A program made the position numbers and the translations under genes. This document shows positions 34,879-61,400 of a DNA stretch of 64,000 nucleotides, one piece after another. This stretch comes from Apostichopus japonicus (lineage: Eukaryota > Echinodermata > Holothuroidea > Aspidochirotida > Stichopodidae): the NCBI RefSeq assembly GCF_037975245.1, contig NC_092565.1, positions 18,083,999 through 18,147,998 on the forward strand, read 5' to 3'. The notes under the pieces were generated by a model that was given only the letters and a program-made list of their open reading frames with translations, was not told the DNA's origin and did not search any database. Every line of letters begins with the position of its first letter. The stretch's first letter is position 1.

Positions 34879-37714
34879 CTGATAGTGTGAAAACATATAC
34901 CTTACATAATATGATGTTAAGTGCACAGCAATTGTCTGTGTTCACAAGTTGTTTACTTAATAAAACACGTGTAATGAAGGAATCTTCCAAATGTTATTAA
35001 AACCTGCATGTGTCTGCCGATATGATGTAATACATCGGTTTGAATTAAGCTTCAAAACAGTCAGGTTGCAGATTATAGTCCATCCATTCATCGCTGATTA
35101 CAAAAATTAACAGACTTAAGAAGAACACACGTAAAACTATGATTACAGATTAACTTTTTTTTTTTATAATTTAAAACAATGACGAATTACTGGAATTTAA
35201 AGATGGCACATGCCAAACCATATTTTATTCACCTATACAAATCTTTCTACGTCGTACATAATCCTCGCAAAAGTTATATCAATGGCTATGTTAGTATTCT
35301 CTTGTTAATCTTGCTTTTGTTTTGTTAAACTACTTGGTCAATGTTTTTAATACTTTCATGTTACGCGGAATTGTTCCGGACGGGACCAAATTTGTCAGAA
35401 TAAACGCAGCCTTCAAAGCTTTTAAACAAAGCTGTAATTTTAGTCTAGCCAATTTCTACTTGACACTGTCTGTCAAAATGTTGGAAAAAGTTAAAAAATA
35501 ATGTATATATCACGTGCCAAAATGGTTTTCGTAATCAGTATGCTACTCACTAAGTGGCTGTCTTTGATGGTGTTGATTGCATTACTGGCAGTATCAACAG
35601 CACTATTGAGCATTTGTTTAATTTTTTTAAGACATTTGACACATTATATCATAACATTCCTTTTGCAAATTGAATCACTATGGTGGTATAAGTAACATTG
35701 CTCGCTATTTGATCTAAAGCTATCTATCAAATCGTCAGCAATTCGTAACAGTAAATGTACGTATTTTAGATCCTCCTGCAAGCAGGAACTCGCGAAGAAG
35801 CCTCATTGGCTTATCAAAGCCGCAAGCTGACCGAAGTCAGTCTCATACATTCATATTTTAACGTCCATGATTATGAATTGGCAATTGTCAACAAGTCTGT
35901 AGCTGGACGACATACATTAATATTGGAGTGACTCGAACCGGGGACCTTATGATTGGAAGGCACCGGCGTTAACCACTGAGCTTACACTTCCCGTAAATGA
36001 CGAATATTCCGGTGGATTACCGTTATTTGTGGTGTTCGTCTATCGTTCCTATGATTCTGTTTTGTGGTCATGAAAGGAGAAATATATCTTCAAATATTGA
36101 ATTCTAGATCCATCCTGGCGAGGGCTTTGATACCTCGGAACAGTTGTGCCACTGTATACTTTAGTGTATTCTGCATGCACCTTATATCTTATCTGTCTAC
36201 AAAGGAATGACCTTTAGGCACCTATTAATAAAGGTATATACATGACATGTGCATCCCTAGTCCTTCCTTGTGTCATCCCCCCCCCCCTTGCCCGCCTCCT
36301 TTTAAAATATATCCGAGAGTTAAAGAAAATGAAGGGTACTTGTATAATAACGGACATCAACCTAATATTACTTTGTAAGACAATATCAAGAGTATGTGCC
36401 ACTACGTTTACTTCTACCTTTCATTGCAAAATGTTTCAGAACAAAATGCTGGCTATTCTACGTAATAATGAAAACCTAAGTCCCTGATATAATCGTCGTT
36501 CTGCGTCAATACATATTCACTGTAAGAATTCTTTCCTATATAAGCACTGTAGTGGGTACATGTTACCATCTTGGTGCAACCTAATCTGAATTGCACATTT
36601 GAATTTTCACCTCAGAAAAGATTACACATTTGCTTCATTACATACACAAAAAATAACCTTAAACATTGTGGTAGGGTTCTTACCTTGTCCATTCGATATG
36701 TTTACTTCAGATGACACTATAATAGCATATACAACTAAAGAAGTAATGCTAAATTTGCCCCTCGAATATCGCTCCATGCCAAAAGTTGATCGTCTGTATT
36801 ACCAGGGAGTTATTTCGAATTTGCGTTTGATGAACTCTCGTGACAGATGTCGAAGGTTTCATGACATTATACAATAGCAATGAATCATTGGTGCATAAAT
36901 AAAATATTACACTTTGAATAATATTTTCGAGTAGGCCTACAAAACAAACAAAGTAAACATAGGTCCTCAAGAGGGTGCTGCCTGTGGCAAATCGTTGCTG
37001 AAGAGATACACTATTTGAACCCACCGAAGTGTGACAGCCGGTGTATGCTAGTTTATAACCGAGTAGCCACCGTCTCGTTTGAAAGACTGCTTCATAAACA
37101 GTATATTAATATAGAAGGTTGCGACATGTAGTCTAGTTCAACACACTATAGCACCATGGTTTCACGTGTCATAGTTTAAACAACAATATAAGAAACAATA
37201 TAATATAAGCCAAAGAACTTTTATTTTAGTTTGATTTCGTTATGCAACAGCAACCAAATGAGAATGTAGAGTAATGTAAAGTTGTAAAGTTTGTACAAGG
37301 TCGGCTAAATATGTATGTGGGTTCACCGCAGTAAAAGATATTACGTAATTACAAAACAAGGTAAACTCCTGAATAACTGAAGCCAAATATTCACTCACAT
37401 TTATAGGGATCTTGCAGCCGTGCAATATCGACAGCGGCTAATTGTGGCCCTTGTGTTTCTTCGGCACAGGCTACTAATGTATGCTACTGAGTGGTTCTTA
37501 CACTGCAAATTTGCAAGCCGTGTGCACTAGTTGTACACAAACAGCCAAAGCAACGTAACACATCTGACAACAATCAGCTGCCTCTCAAAAAATGTGATTT
37601 ACTTGGTATTTTGCATTATATGTGAAGCACAATACATCGGGGTGTCTAAAAACACTCTTCGTATGAGATAGACCCAGCAAATGTCAGCCATCAGAACCAA
37701 AAAGCTCGACGTAC
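34879..37714. other. No gene recognised apart from a SINE
   Basis: The 5' side of gene A. Its missing signal-peptide exon should lie somewhere between here and the 3' end of gene B. The plus and minus frames present have no recognised domain. A SINE occupies 35,765-35,990. Confidence 0.4.
35765..35990 (-). mobile_element. tRNA-derived SINE, minus strand
   Basis: Read on the minus strand, an A-box-like GCTCAGTGG (35973-35981) precedes a B box GGTTCGAGTC (35930-35939). The tail contains a small hairpin (CTCCTGCAAGCAGGA on the plus strand, near 35,772). Distinct from the SINE at 34,091. Confidence 0.75.
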
Positions 37715-37805
37715 CCTTAGTCAAACCCTTAACTCTGACTCGACATATTGATAAATAGGTATTGCCCAAAATGTGACAGAAGAGTGATATGGAAAGAAAA
37801 GCCAA
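37715..37805 (-). CDS. Candidate signal-peptide exon of gene A (weak)
   Basis: The minus-strand ATG at 37805 opens MAFLSISLFCHILG, moderately hydrophobic, and after 30 codons plus one base reaches a donor GTACGT (plus strand 37709-37714), giving the phase 1 that gene A needs. It has no similarity to the gene B leader and the hydrophobic core is short, so it may be chance. Confidence 0.25.
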
Positions 37806-37999
37806 AAAGAATTGTTTAGAAATTAGTTTGACAACAAATGTGTCCTTTGAAAACTCAAAATAATTGAATAGGCACTCTACAAAGATTAAGGCAGCTAATC
37901 CTCTTAACTTAATCGGTATTTATAATGCCGCCAAAACAGATATCAATCTTGAGTGTACATACTATGAAATTGTTTTCAAAGTTTTACTCCCACTGTCAA

Positions 38000-39535
38000 A
38001 GGTAACTTAACAATGATAACTCCATTTCCAATTTGTCCCCTCCCAAAGATAAAGTTTTGATTACATTGACAGCAACACCAATGAGAATACTTACCTAATT
38101 TCTAAAACCTGTCATAAACAGTCCCACTTCCAGATCCATAGGCAAAGTTGTGAAAGCAACCAAATAAATCATAAATATCATAAAGAAAATGAGAAACTCC
38201 GCAGATTCTAAAGGATACCAATGTCCCATAATTTGCAATAAATGTAACCCTATCACCAATGATAAAAACCATATAGAACCTAATGGAAGGATATTAAGAG
38301 AATGAATCACCCTTATGCTAACCCAAAATAAGGAAACAAATTGTCTCCTTCAACGGTCATACTAACTTTAGAGATCAAACTATTTCAATAATAATAATAA
38401 TTTCAAGCCACATGAAGGCAATCACTTTGACAACAATTTTAAACACGATATTAACCGCAATATCCTCTCAAACTTCGGTAATTTAATCTCTTATCCTTTC
38501 GGCACTTAAATATTGATTACCTTCCCAAAACCCCCATCGCCCTTTAGTACTGGAAAACTTCCTTTAGAAATCGTATCTTATGCTCAAAAATATCCCTAAC
38601 AACTATATAATCTCCAGTAAAATGATTCTCGCTCGCTTATTGGTAATGCCTTTACAAGAATTAGGGACTTCGTGTCCACATTGAAACTAATAACATTAGT
38701 AACCCTTCCCAATCCGGTTTCCGAAAATATACATCACTCTTAACCCTACTTCGGTGGAGATCAGAATTGGCTTTGTAAATACCCAACGCTACACTTCAGT
38801 CCTCTTTTTAGATAATGAAAAGCCCTTTGATAAAGCACGGCACAATGACATTCGTCATTGAATTCTAAATTGTAATTCTTCCTTAAACATTCTCTCAGCT
38901 TTCCTTTTCATTTCTAAGTATTTATAGACTTGATCTCCTACCAAATCTACATCTCTGACCCTATCCATCTAAAAACGGTTACCCTGCAAGAAGCAATCCT
39001 CAGCCCGCTTCTCTACTTAGTTCCTTTTTCAATAACCTCATTATCCCCCTATACTTGGCTGCGATTTCTGCCTATTAGCAGGCCACATCCTCATCTGGAG
39101 TACTGGTAATACTCATCATCCATTTTACCACCAATCATATCTAGAAAACCACTGCAACAGACAGCATCTCAAAATAAACCACTCAAGTAAAAACTATTTT
39201 CCGTCTGCTATCCTTGTGCACCTCTCAGAAGCCACTCGGAAAAGCAGACCATCTTGGTGTCAACTTTGACCATAAACTTTGTTTCAAACCCCACTGCGGC
39301 TCTATCACAGCTTACTGCTGGCAAAAACTAAATCCTTTTCGTTCTCTCTCTCAAATTAGCCCCCCCCCCTCCCACCCCCAATACAGACAACTCTACAGGA
39401 ATTCGCAATTTCGTACATCTGTTCTCCACCACCCAATAAAAACGTTTTGTCCCTTAACACATTGTTCACATTTGCCAGTATTGGCACATCCTAAGCTCGA
39501 AACAATGCAAACTAATTTATTTGCTGTTTAAATTC
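38000..39535 (+). mobile_element. Decayed LINE in gene B 3' flank
   Basis: Plus-strand frames give scattered reverse-transcriptase landmarks: SGFRKYTSLLTLLRW (near 38,715), LDNEKPFDK-like text (near 38,810), a PLLYLV stretch after a broken GxPQGS motif (near 39,000) and HLGVNFDHKLCFKPHCGS (near 39,250). Heavily broken. Parts of it, and its neighbours, reappear at 56.9-57.7 kb beside gene C. Confidence 0.7.
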
Positions 39536-39829
39536 CATTTCTCTCACCAAATTGGTATTCTGTACCACAAAACTGTAACTATAAGTCTAATCTCTCAAAA
39601 AGAATATACGAATGTATCACCTTTAAATGACATTTGTCGAGAGTACACTTTTTCGCCAACAGTTTCGTCATGATTAGGGCTAGAGTTACAGACAACATCT
39701 TAAGAAGTATCTACATTTTGTGAGCTTTTTCATGCTCTTCGTTGTCTCTGGGTATTAAATATGTATCATTAATGCTATCTTCTCTGCTTGTTTCTTTGTC
39801 TTGTCAATCGAAAAAGTTGAACTCATGGA

Positions 39830-53930
<14,101 letters not shown>

Positions 53931-54802
53931 TCGAACACTTCTGGTAGTGGCTCAGCTGTATTGGTAACTAACTCGATTTTGATACATGTACCTCCAGTGA
54001 ACACGCGCTCCTAGTTGTACTGTGTTGTTTGGCAAATATATTTTAATATCATATAGACCTGGTACTACAGGCAGTATCATCGTGTTTACCTTTGTCGTGT
54101 ACTGCAGATTCGACATTACAGACGTGCATTTGTGTGGAACGAATTCAAAGAAATTTATTTTTAGTACTGAAACCGTCGCTTTTGTAGGCTCCGTCTGTAT
54201 TTACTGTTGAACTAGTTGAACACTGTCCTCGCAATATATCAACTTCAGCGGTAGTGGAAAGTTGAAATGCTTTTCCCCTCTTAATATATTCAGAGAGTTT
54301 CCATCTTTCTGTCCACAAATTTAAATCCCATTAATGCTAGGGAAGATTGTGTTACTTAGAATATTAACTACATTCCTTGTAATCAATGAAACGAAAATCG
54401 AATTATAATGGAATTATTTCATAATCTTTATCCTTTATACTGTCCCCAGTAGGACATGGGGTCAAATAAGCAACATTTCCAAATTGGCGAGGGAAAGGGT
54501 CCAATTTTGTTTGTCTACAATCAGAAATCCACATTTTTGACAGTCTCCCTTAAGTCTCTCATACGAGACGCGACGTCATTACAACACCACAATTCACGCT
54601 TTTATTACATGCTATATTGCCAGACTTTTAACTTGCTAAAATGACTATCGAGTAGGCCATGAATCAATATCTTCATTACGTAATCAAACGGGAAGGTTAC
54701 CTCATAGTGAATGCGCTCCTGTGATGTGCGATGAGTTCCAGAGCCGGAGTTGCAAGGTAAACAAGCCTGCTTCCCGTACCATCACCTAACCCCACCCCAT
54801 AC

Positions 54803-55930
54803 CAGTGGCGGCGGAACCGGGGGGGGGGCTTGGGGGGGCTCAGCCCCCCCCCCCCCCCCAAAGAAAAAGTTGAGGGGGCAAATGCATGATAAGCCCCCCC
54901 AATATTTACCAAGGCTCCGAAACGTGCATCTGCCCATTTTTCAATGCATACTTGTCGATCTGTCCGATGCACACGTATACTATATAGGTGTAATAATTTT
55001 AGTAATTGCTGGGGGACCCTCGGCCCGTCACCTGGCTATAGACCACATTGTCACCCCAACCGCGTCTTCACGCCCCGTGAAAATTGGAAGCAGTGAGTGT
55101 GAGTACCGCGGTAAGCGTAACACAACTTCGTCTTAGGCCAATGACTTGCCTCATTTCAGCCAGTTCTCAACATCCCCTTACTTAGTGGCGGAGCGTCCAT
55201 ATATACAGTCAGGGGCGGATCCCCCCCCCCCCTGACGGACTCAAATGGACTGCTGGCGCCCTTTTCAGCTTTTCACTACATTTTACTTATTTGCGATGAT
55301 TGACTATTTTATTGCTCTCTCATATACCTATTGACATTTGTCATATTCTGTTGTTGTAATTTTCCGACAAAATGGCGACGACACCTATTTATTCTCCGTT
55401 TATCTGCAAATTAGCAAGGCCCGGAAAGGGTCATTTCCTGCAATCTAGGGAGTACCTTTACTCAAAATTTTTCTGTACGCTCCGCGCCAATCTGTGGTGG
55501 CGCTCCGCTTAGATAGTGTCGAAAGCGCCTCTACAGACCATTCTTGCCCCCCCCCCTGACCAAAACCCCTAGCTCCGCCACTGCCCTTACTACACTCAAA
55601 AACGTCTTTGCGAGTACACTACGAGTAATAGCTACTCTCTTAAAACACCATCGAATATACAAATTACAATGTTTTTACAGACTTTTACGTGCAATCTGAG
55701 AAATTGCAGGCTTGAGACCCATATTTTAGGGCTAGATATTCGCAGCATAAAACACTCGGGAAGTGCCGTTTCCGGCCATCTGGGGGTTTGAAAAAACCCA
55801 AAATTTTCTTGTACGCTCCGCGCCAACCGATGGTGGCGCTCCGCTTAGATAGTCTCCAGAGCCGTATATACGGCTCTGATAGTCTCCACACATTAGCCCC
55901 CCCAATAATTCTTCCGTTCCGCCGCGCCTG
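54803..55930. mobile_element. 1.13-kb hAT-type element with nested MITE
   Basis: The left end CAGTGGCGGCGGAAC pairs with GTTCCGCCGCGCCTG, 13 of 15 matching. CCCCATAC is repeated exactly on both flanks (54795-54802 and 55931-55938). About 727 bp once the nested MITE is removed. The GC-rich module lies at 55,755-55,855, near the right end. Confidence 0.92.
55183..55583. mobile_element. 401-bp hAT-type MITE, perfect 8-bp TSD
   Basis: AGTGGCGGAGC (55184-55194) pairs perfectly with 55572-55582. CCCTTACT is repeated exactly at 55175-55182 and 55584-55591. Same family as 29673-30037. It interrupts the element at 54803-55930. Confidence 0.95.
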
Positions 55931-55938
55931 CCCCATAC

Positions 55939-57898
55939 CCCTGCCCCTCCGGACCCCACTACGATGTTACTTATCAGAACTGCAGTAGCTGTATAGAAAG
56001 TTACGAGTTTTTACACAGTGAACAAATACTGCAGACTAATACTTTTAATAAAATAATGTGACAAAAATAGCCTACAAAAATCTTCAACTTCTTCTCTTTT
56101 CAATTAGTATTACCATGCGTACATTTGTTGGCATTTATACAACTAGAACGCTTCAACAGTGACATAAGCGAGATGTGTTGATCACTATAACTGCTAGGCT
56201 ATACATATGCTAGTCATGTTACAGAAGAACCTCAAAAGTTACACAAAACAACGTTCTCAAACAATTGGTCGTAAATACAACTGAGATGATTCTGACCTAT
56301 AATTGTAAGACACTCACCAATGGCCATCGACGCCGTTTATACCAAAACAATTCATGGTTTACTTAGTGATTACGTTCTAAATAACTGACATAATTCGTAA
56401 AGCAGATGGAAAGTACCTACCAAAGTATAATATCCTCACGAACTGGTTGTCGTCCAAATTAGATTGTTCTCATATAATCCAAGAACCGAGCTGAATATTA
56501 ACTTGTTTGGCATGATCCATCAACCCCTTCATGATTATTTGAAAACCTTGCTCAATATTAACATTTAGTTTACCCTCATTTTCGCGTCTGGTTTTATTTA
56601 CAAATTGTGTTTTCCAACCTATGCTTTAAATATTCCCAGCATCCCATTTACATTCAGAGCCACCAAACTACAAACACGTTCTGAATCCAGTCGAAAATAA
56701 ACTGCGTGCTTTATCTTGAAATGTGATTTACCTCATCTACTGGAGAGTCAAAAAACACGCTGAGAATGACATAGATCGGCGATATGATACCCATGTCTCA
56801 CACACCAAAACACATATCAATGAGATCAAAACATTCTTATAACCGCCTATAGAAATAAACAATTTGAAAAAAATGTATCCATATTACCAATGATAAGAAC
56901 CATATAGAACCTTATGGAAGGATATTAAGAGAATCACAAACCTGCTTTAAAAATCTTATGCTCAGAAATATCACTAACAACTATGTCTCCAGTAAAAGTA
57001 TTCCTCTCTTTAACGAAATACTCCGTATAGGTTATTTACCTGCCCATGGAATTCTGCAAAGACCACTCTTGACCCTAAACCATATGAAGACCCAGCAAAA
57101 TCACCCGCCCGATACTCATTGCTCGTACAGTAACTACTGTTCATGTCCTGTAACACATGTTACCGTGTTACGAACTCCAAGTAGTATTACTGATGCACCG
57201 TTGTGGGTTATGAACAGTAGTTGTTGTACCAACAATTTAGTGCGAGTTCATTAATACGCGATTTTAAAATGATGGCGTATCTAGTCGTTTTATGCTGGCC
57301 AAAGCTTAATCCTATTTGTTCTCTCTTTATAATGAACCCCCCCCCCCCCGCTCCCTCCAATACCCACGTTTATTTCTAGAATTAAGTCTGTCCTGATGTT
57401 TGCCAGTATTTGACTCACTCCCACCAACGCTAATATCAAACGAGTCTTTTTAACAGTCTACAAACAACCCCATCCCTCCTCTTTCTTCTCTATTCTTCAA
57501 TGGTATGGCTCTAATATTAACGTTTCAATAAAATACGGACAACTGAACAGGAATTCGCAATTTCGTACATATGTTCTCCACCACCGAATAAAAACGATTT
57601 TGTCCCTTAACTGTGTAACACATTATTCACATATGCCAGTATTGGCAATTTCCCCTGTAGGATCCCATCCTGGTATCGAACAGGACGTACCTATAGATGC
57701 AAGAACTGCGTTTTCTCTATTGATTGTGCTCGAAAGCTATACAAACTAATGAGTTGCTTCTTAATTTCCATTTTCTCTAACCAAATTGCTATTCTGTATC
57801 ACTACGGACATCATGCCATTTTCTCAATGTGGCATTTTTGTTCGTATATGTTCGCCGGGGTACAAAACTGTAACTATAACTGTAATCTCTCAAAAAGT
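55939..57898. other. Gene C 3' flank with LINE debris
   Basis: Blocks near 56,900-57,000 and 57,300-57,660 match parts of gene B's 3' flank (38,270-38,630 and 39,310-39,490), including the decayed LINE. An imperfect inverted repeat of about 20 bp arms lies at 57125-57144 and 57210-57229. No gene recognised. Confidence 0.65.
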
Positions 57899-58476
57899 CT
57901 AAACGAATTTATCACCTTTAAATGACATTTGTCGAGAGTATAAGTTTTCGCCTACAGTTTCGTCATTATTACGGCTAGAGTTACAGACAAAATCTGAAGA
58001 ACGATCTGCTTTTTGTGGGTCCTTGTCTCCATCCTCCTGGGTTTTCTCCCTCATTTGTATTTCTTTGTCTCTGGGTATTAAATATGTATCATTAATCATA
58101 TCTTCTCTGTCTGTCTCTTTGTCTTCGTCAATCGAAGGAGTTGAACTCATGGAGGACTTTCTACTAGTAGATTTTGTCTCCCCGTCCTGCTTTACCTCAC
58201 CTCCCATTGGCGTTATGTAGTAAGCGTTTTCAGTGTCTATCTCGGGTATCTCGTCATATACGCTACCAGAATCACTGACGTTGTCGCCTTTTATGGTCGG
58301 AACATAGGAAAGGTTTGTGTGCGTTGAGGCAAGTCCAACCGGTGTTGCTGGAAGAGGGCGTCTTGCAAACCGCTTCGCAAGGGGAACTCTGAAGCACCAT
58401 ATAAGGCCCATAAGAGTCAGAAGTATTACAAAGGCAACAGACGGTACCACCACGTAAACTATTGGAACAGCGGCAC
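57899..58476 (-). CDS. Gene C last exon: TM helix and full tail
   Basis: The exon opens AAVPIVYVVVPSVAFVILL, ends the helix at LIWCF, then FRVPLAKRFARR. The tail includes SVYDEIPE, NAYYITPMG, DTYLIPRD and NLYSRQMSFKGDKFV. It serves as the reference for judging truncations in A and B. Confidence 0.9.
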
Positions 58477-61400
58477 CTACAGAAAGGTAATGCAGAGTTG
58501 TAATTTTGCTGAAGCATTGCTAAATGATAATGGTCTAGGAATACTTACGACAACAAATTATGTTTAGGCCTATATATTATAATGTGAACAGATTATTCAC
58601 TGTAGTTATCAGATATTAACAGGAAGCACAAATGTTCGCAGTGTTGCTTCACGGTGTCCTGATGTTTGTTTTTCTTTAGAAAGAGTACGGCAGACGGAAA
58701 AGTTGCTTGTTGCTGTGATTACCGTATTGACAGCATAAACTGTACACGATCTTCAAAAAATGGGTAGCGTTTTAATTGGACATTTTTAGATGATCTGCAG
58801 ATTCATTTGTTTAAGTTCTATGTCTCAAGGTTTTGATTCTTTTTCTGCCGAAGTAGCTGACTAAGCTCCGTGTTGCCCTAGCATATGTGCAGACGTATAA
58901 CGAGTGTTTAGTAATGACAACATAATACAAAATGCGACCTAACCTTCGCATTTGCCCTTTTACTGGAATGTGAAACCCTGGTATAATCTCTGCCTACTAG
59001 TAAACTCTTATTACAATTCCTGATTCTTCCATATAACTGCCCAAAAGGGCTCAACGAAACAATCGATACAGCTTTTAGGCTACATTAATAAATTGTGACT
59101 TCTCAGGAATTTTTCTGTATACAAAGTACAGTGGAACATAACGCACCATTAGACGTCTAAGTTCTTATAATCTTATCTAAACTACATAAGACTATACTGC
59201 AACGACCTCCAGAGCCGTGATCCTCTTTTAAAAGCAGCTAAATTGGGTCCAAATCTGGCCCTTTCTTTAAAGGTAGCTACCCCTACCTTAATCAATCAGT
59301 GGAATTTAGAATTTCTACTCCAGATCTATCCCAACCCCCCCTTAACTACCTCCCCGCCCAAGAAATTTGAAAACAATCATGTGCACGTCACTATTAATGT
59401 GTGACAAACCATAGTCTCGGATTATGTTGGTTTGGTTAAGATTTATCCAAATTTCTCTTATTGCTACTTAAAGACCGTTGCAAATATATATGATACCTTT
59501 ACCTGTTAGTACTTCTTCCTTGACAACTGTTACTGTAAAATTACAGGCTGCTGTATTATCAGAGGTGTCATGGAACCAATAAGTGACAACAGTCACTCCT
59601 TCCATAAAGATGATACCGGGTGTGAGACTCTGCGTCACAGTGACGTCACCACAGGGATTATCTTCAACTGAAGGCGGAATCCATGATATAGCGATGCCAT
59701 CCGTGTTAACAGGTAAGGTAGCCTGAATGTCTGCAGGACATTGGAAATCCAGACATTCTGAAACAGGAAGAATACCGTTACAAAATTAGCAATCAGTATC
59801 ATTTAATGTCACGGAAAAAGTTGTGGTAAAGTTTAGTATGTTACATTGTTAAATATATCTCCATCTAGGGCTACGCCAAGACGACAAGAATTTGTTACCA
59901 CATTTTTTTGTATCTTGTCAGGTACTATATAGAACTCCAAGTGAGCATATTTGGATGTCTCTGATACAGTTTATGTCGCTTTGATCATATTAATTTGTCC
60001 TAGTTACTAAATGTAACTTAATTGCATGTATAGTATTGGATATTAGTTGTCTCATCCAGCTGCTGAAATGTCCATTTAGTTAAGTATCCTCACTTACTTC
60101 CTGAACACTGCACACCTGCATCTTTGCTATGATCACACTCTTGATCATGAATTCCAATGGCAGAACGAACGCAGTCAAGCAGATGACTTTCTTCGCCACG
60201 GCAATCCACATTGGATAATAAAATAAGTCCAGTTCCACTACCAAACAATCCTCCCGTTATTACATTAGTTGCACGTCCGTATCCGAGTTGTTTACATACT
60301 ACATTGGCATCTCTGATGTCCCATCCAACATCACAGATGGTTCCCCACTGTCCGGCAAAGAAAGCTTCAACTCGACCTGCGTATCTGTTACCAAAACCAT
60401 CCATCAACCGCAACGCAAAGTTTCCATCTCTGTTTACTGGAAGGAAAGAAGTATCTGAGTCTACTTTTAACTGAAAAATTAAGCTACTGCATAGTCACGT
60501 GAAGGATGGAAGGGGAAAGTACTAAAGTTGAAATATTAACACATGGAACGTATATTGTACGTCCGTCACCAGTCAATGATTTCAGCTACTGAACCAAGAA
60601 ACTGGCATAACCGTTATCAAACAGATTCCTCCAAAAGCGTTTCTGAACTCGCTATAGCTCTGAAATGGCTTTAGCGTCATCACGATAAGGAATATGGATT
60701 TGTTTCTTAATTTTCCCATTTTCCCTCTTCAATGAGTCTGAAGCATTTGTTACATATATCTGTTGCTTTTTGTATATGGTTTGTTAATGACATGCAGTGA
60801 ATGTAATGTTATTCACATAATGTAATGTCAAATTAATTTTGATTAAAAATCAATTAGAAGTCAATGTTGTATTTTTGAAACTAGTTTATCTAGCGCTGTC
60901 TGCTACTACAATGAACGATTTGAGCATGAAAACAGTCTATTGTGCAATACGGATATTCTTTCGTTAGATCTAATGTCCATTAGCTGGTGATTTAATTAAT
61001 CCATGAGTAAGGCACATAATAATAGTATAGAATGTATATTTATAATTACTGAAAACTACAGGATTATTCTACCTTTAGATCACATAAACATATTTGTTTT
61101 AGTAGAAATAGGTACCAAATGAAAAAAAAGATGCAAAAACAATTTAACACCATTGTCTTAGGGATACTTCTTATTAATAACAATCAGCTAAAATAATCTT
61201 ATTCGATTGGGACTATACCATACTTTCAGTACGCCGTGAAATATACTACTAAAACGTTGCATGGACAAGTCAACGCAAGGCATCAGATACGCTTGTATTT
61301 TTTTGGTATTATGGATGGGTTTTGCCAATGCTAGATGTATTTAATGTCTTCGCTGTTTAAAGACAATTTAAGTCTATATGTTTATGTTTTGTATAATTTT

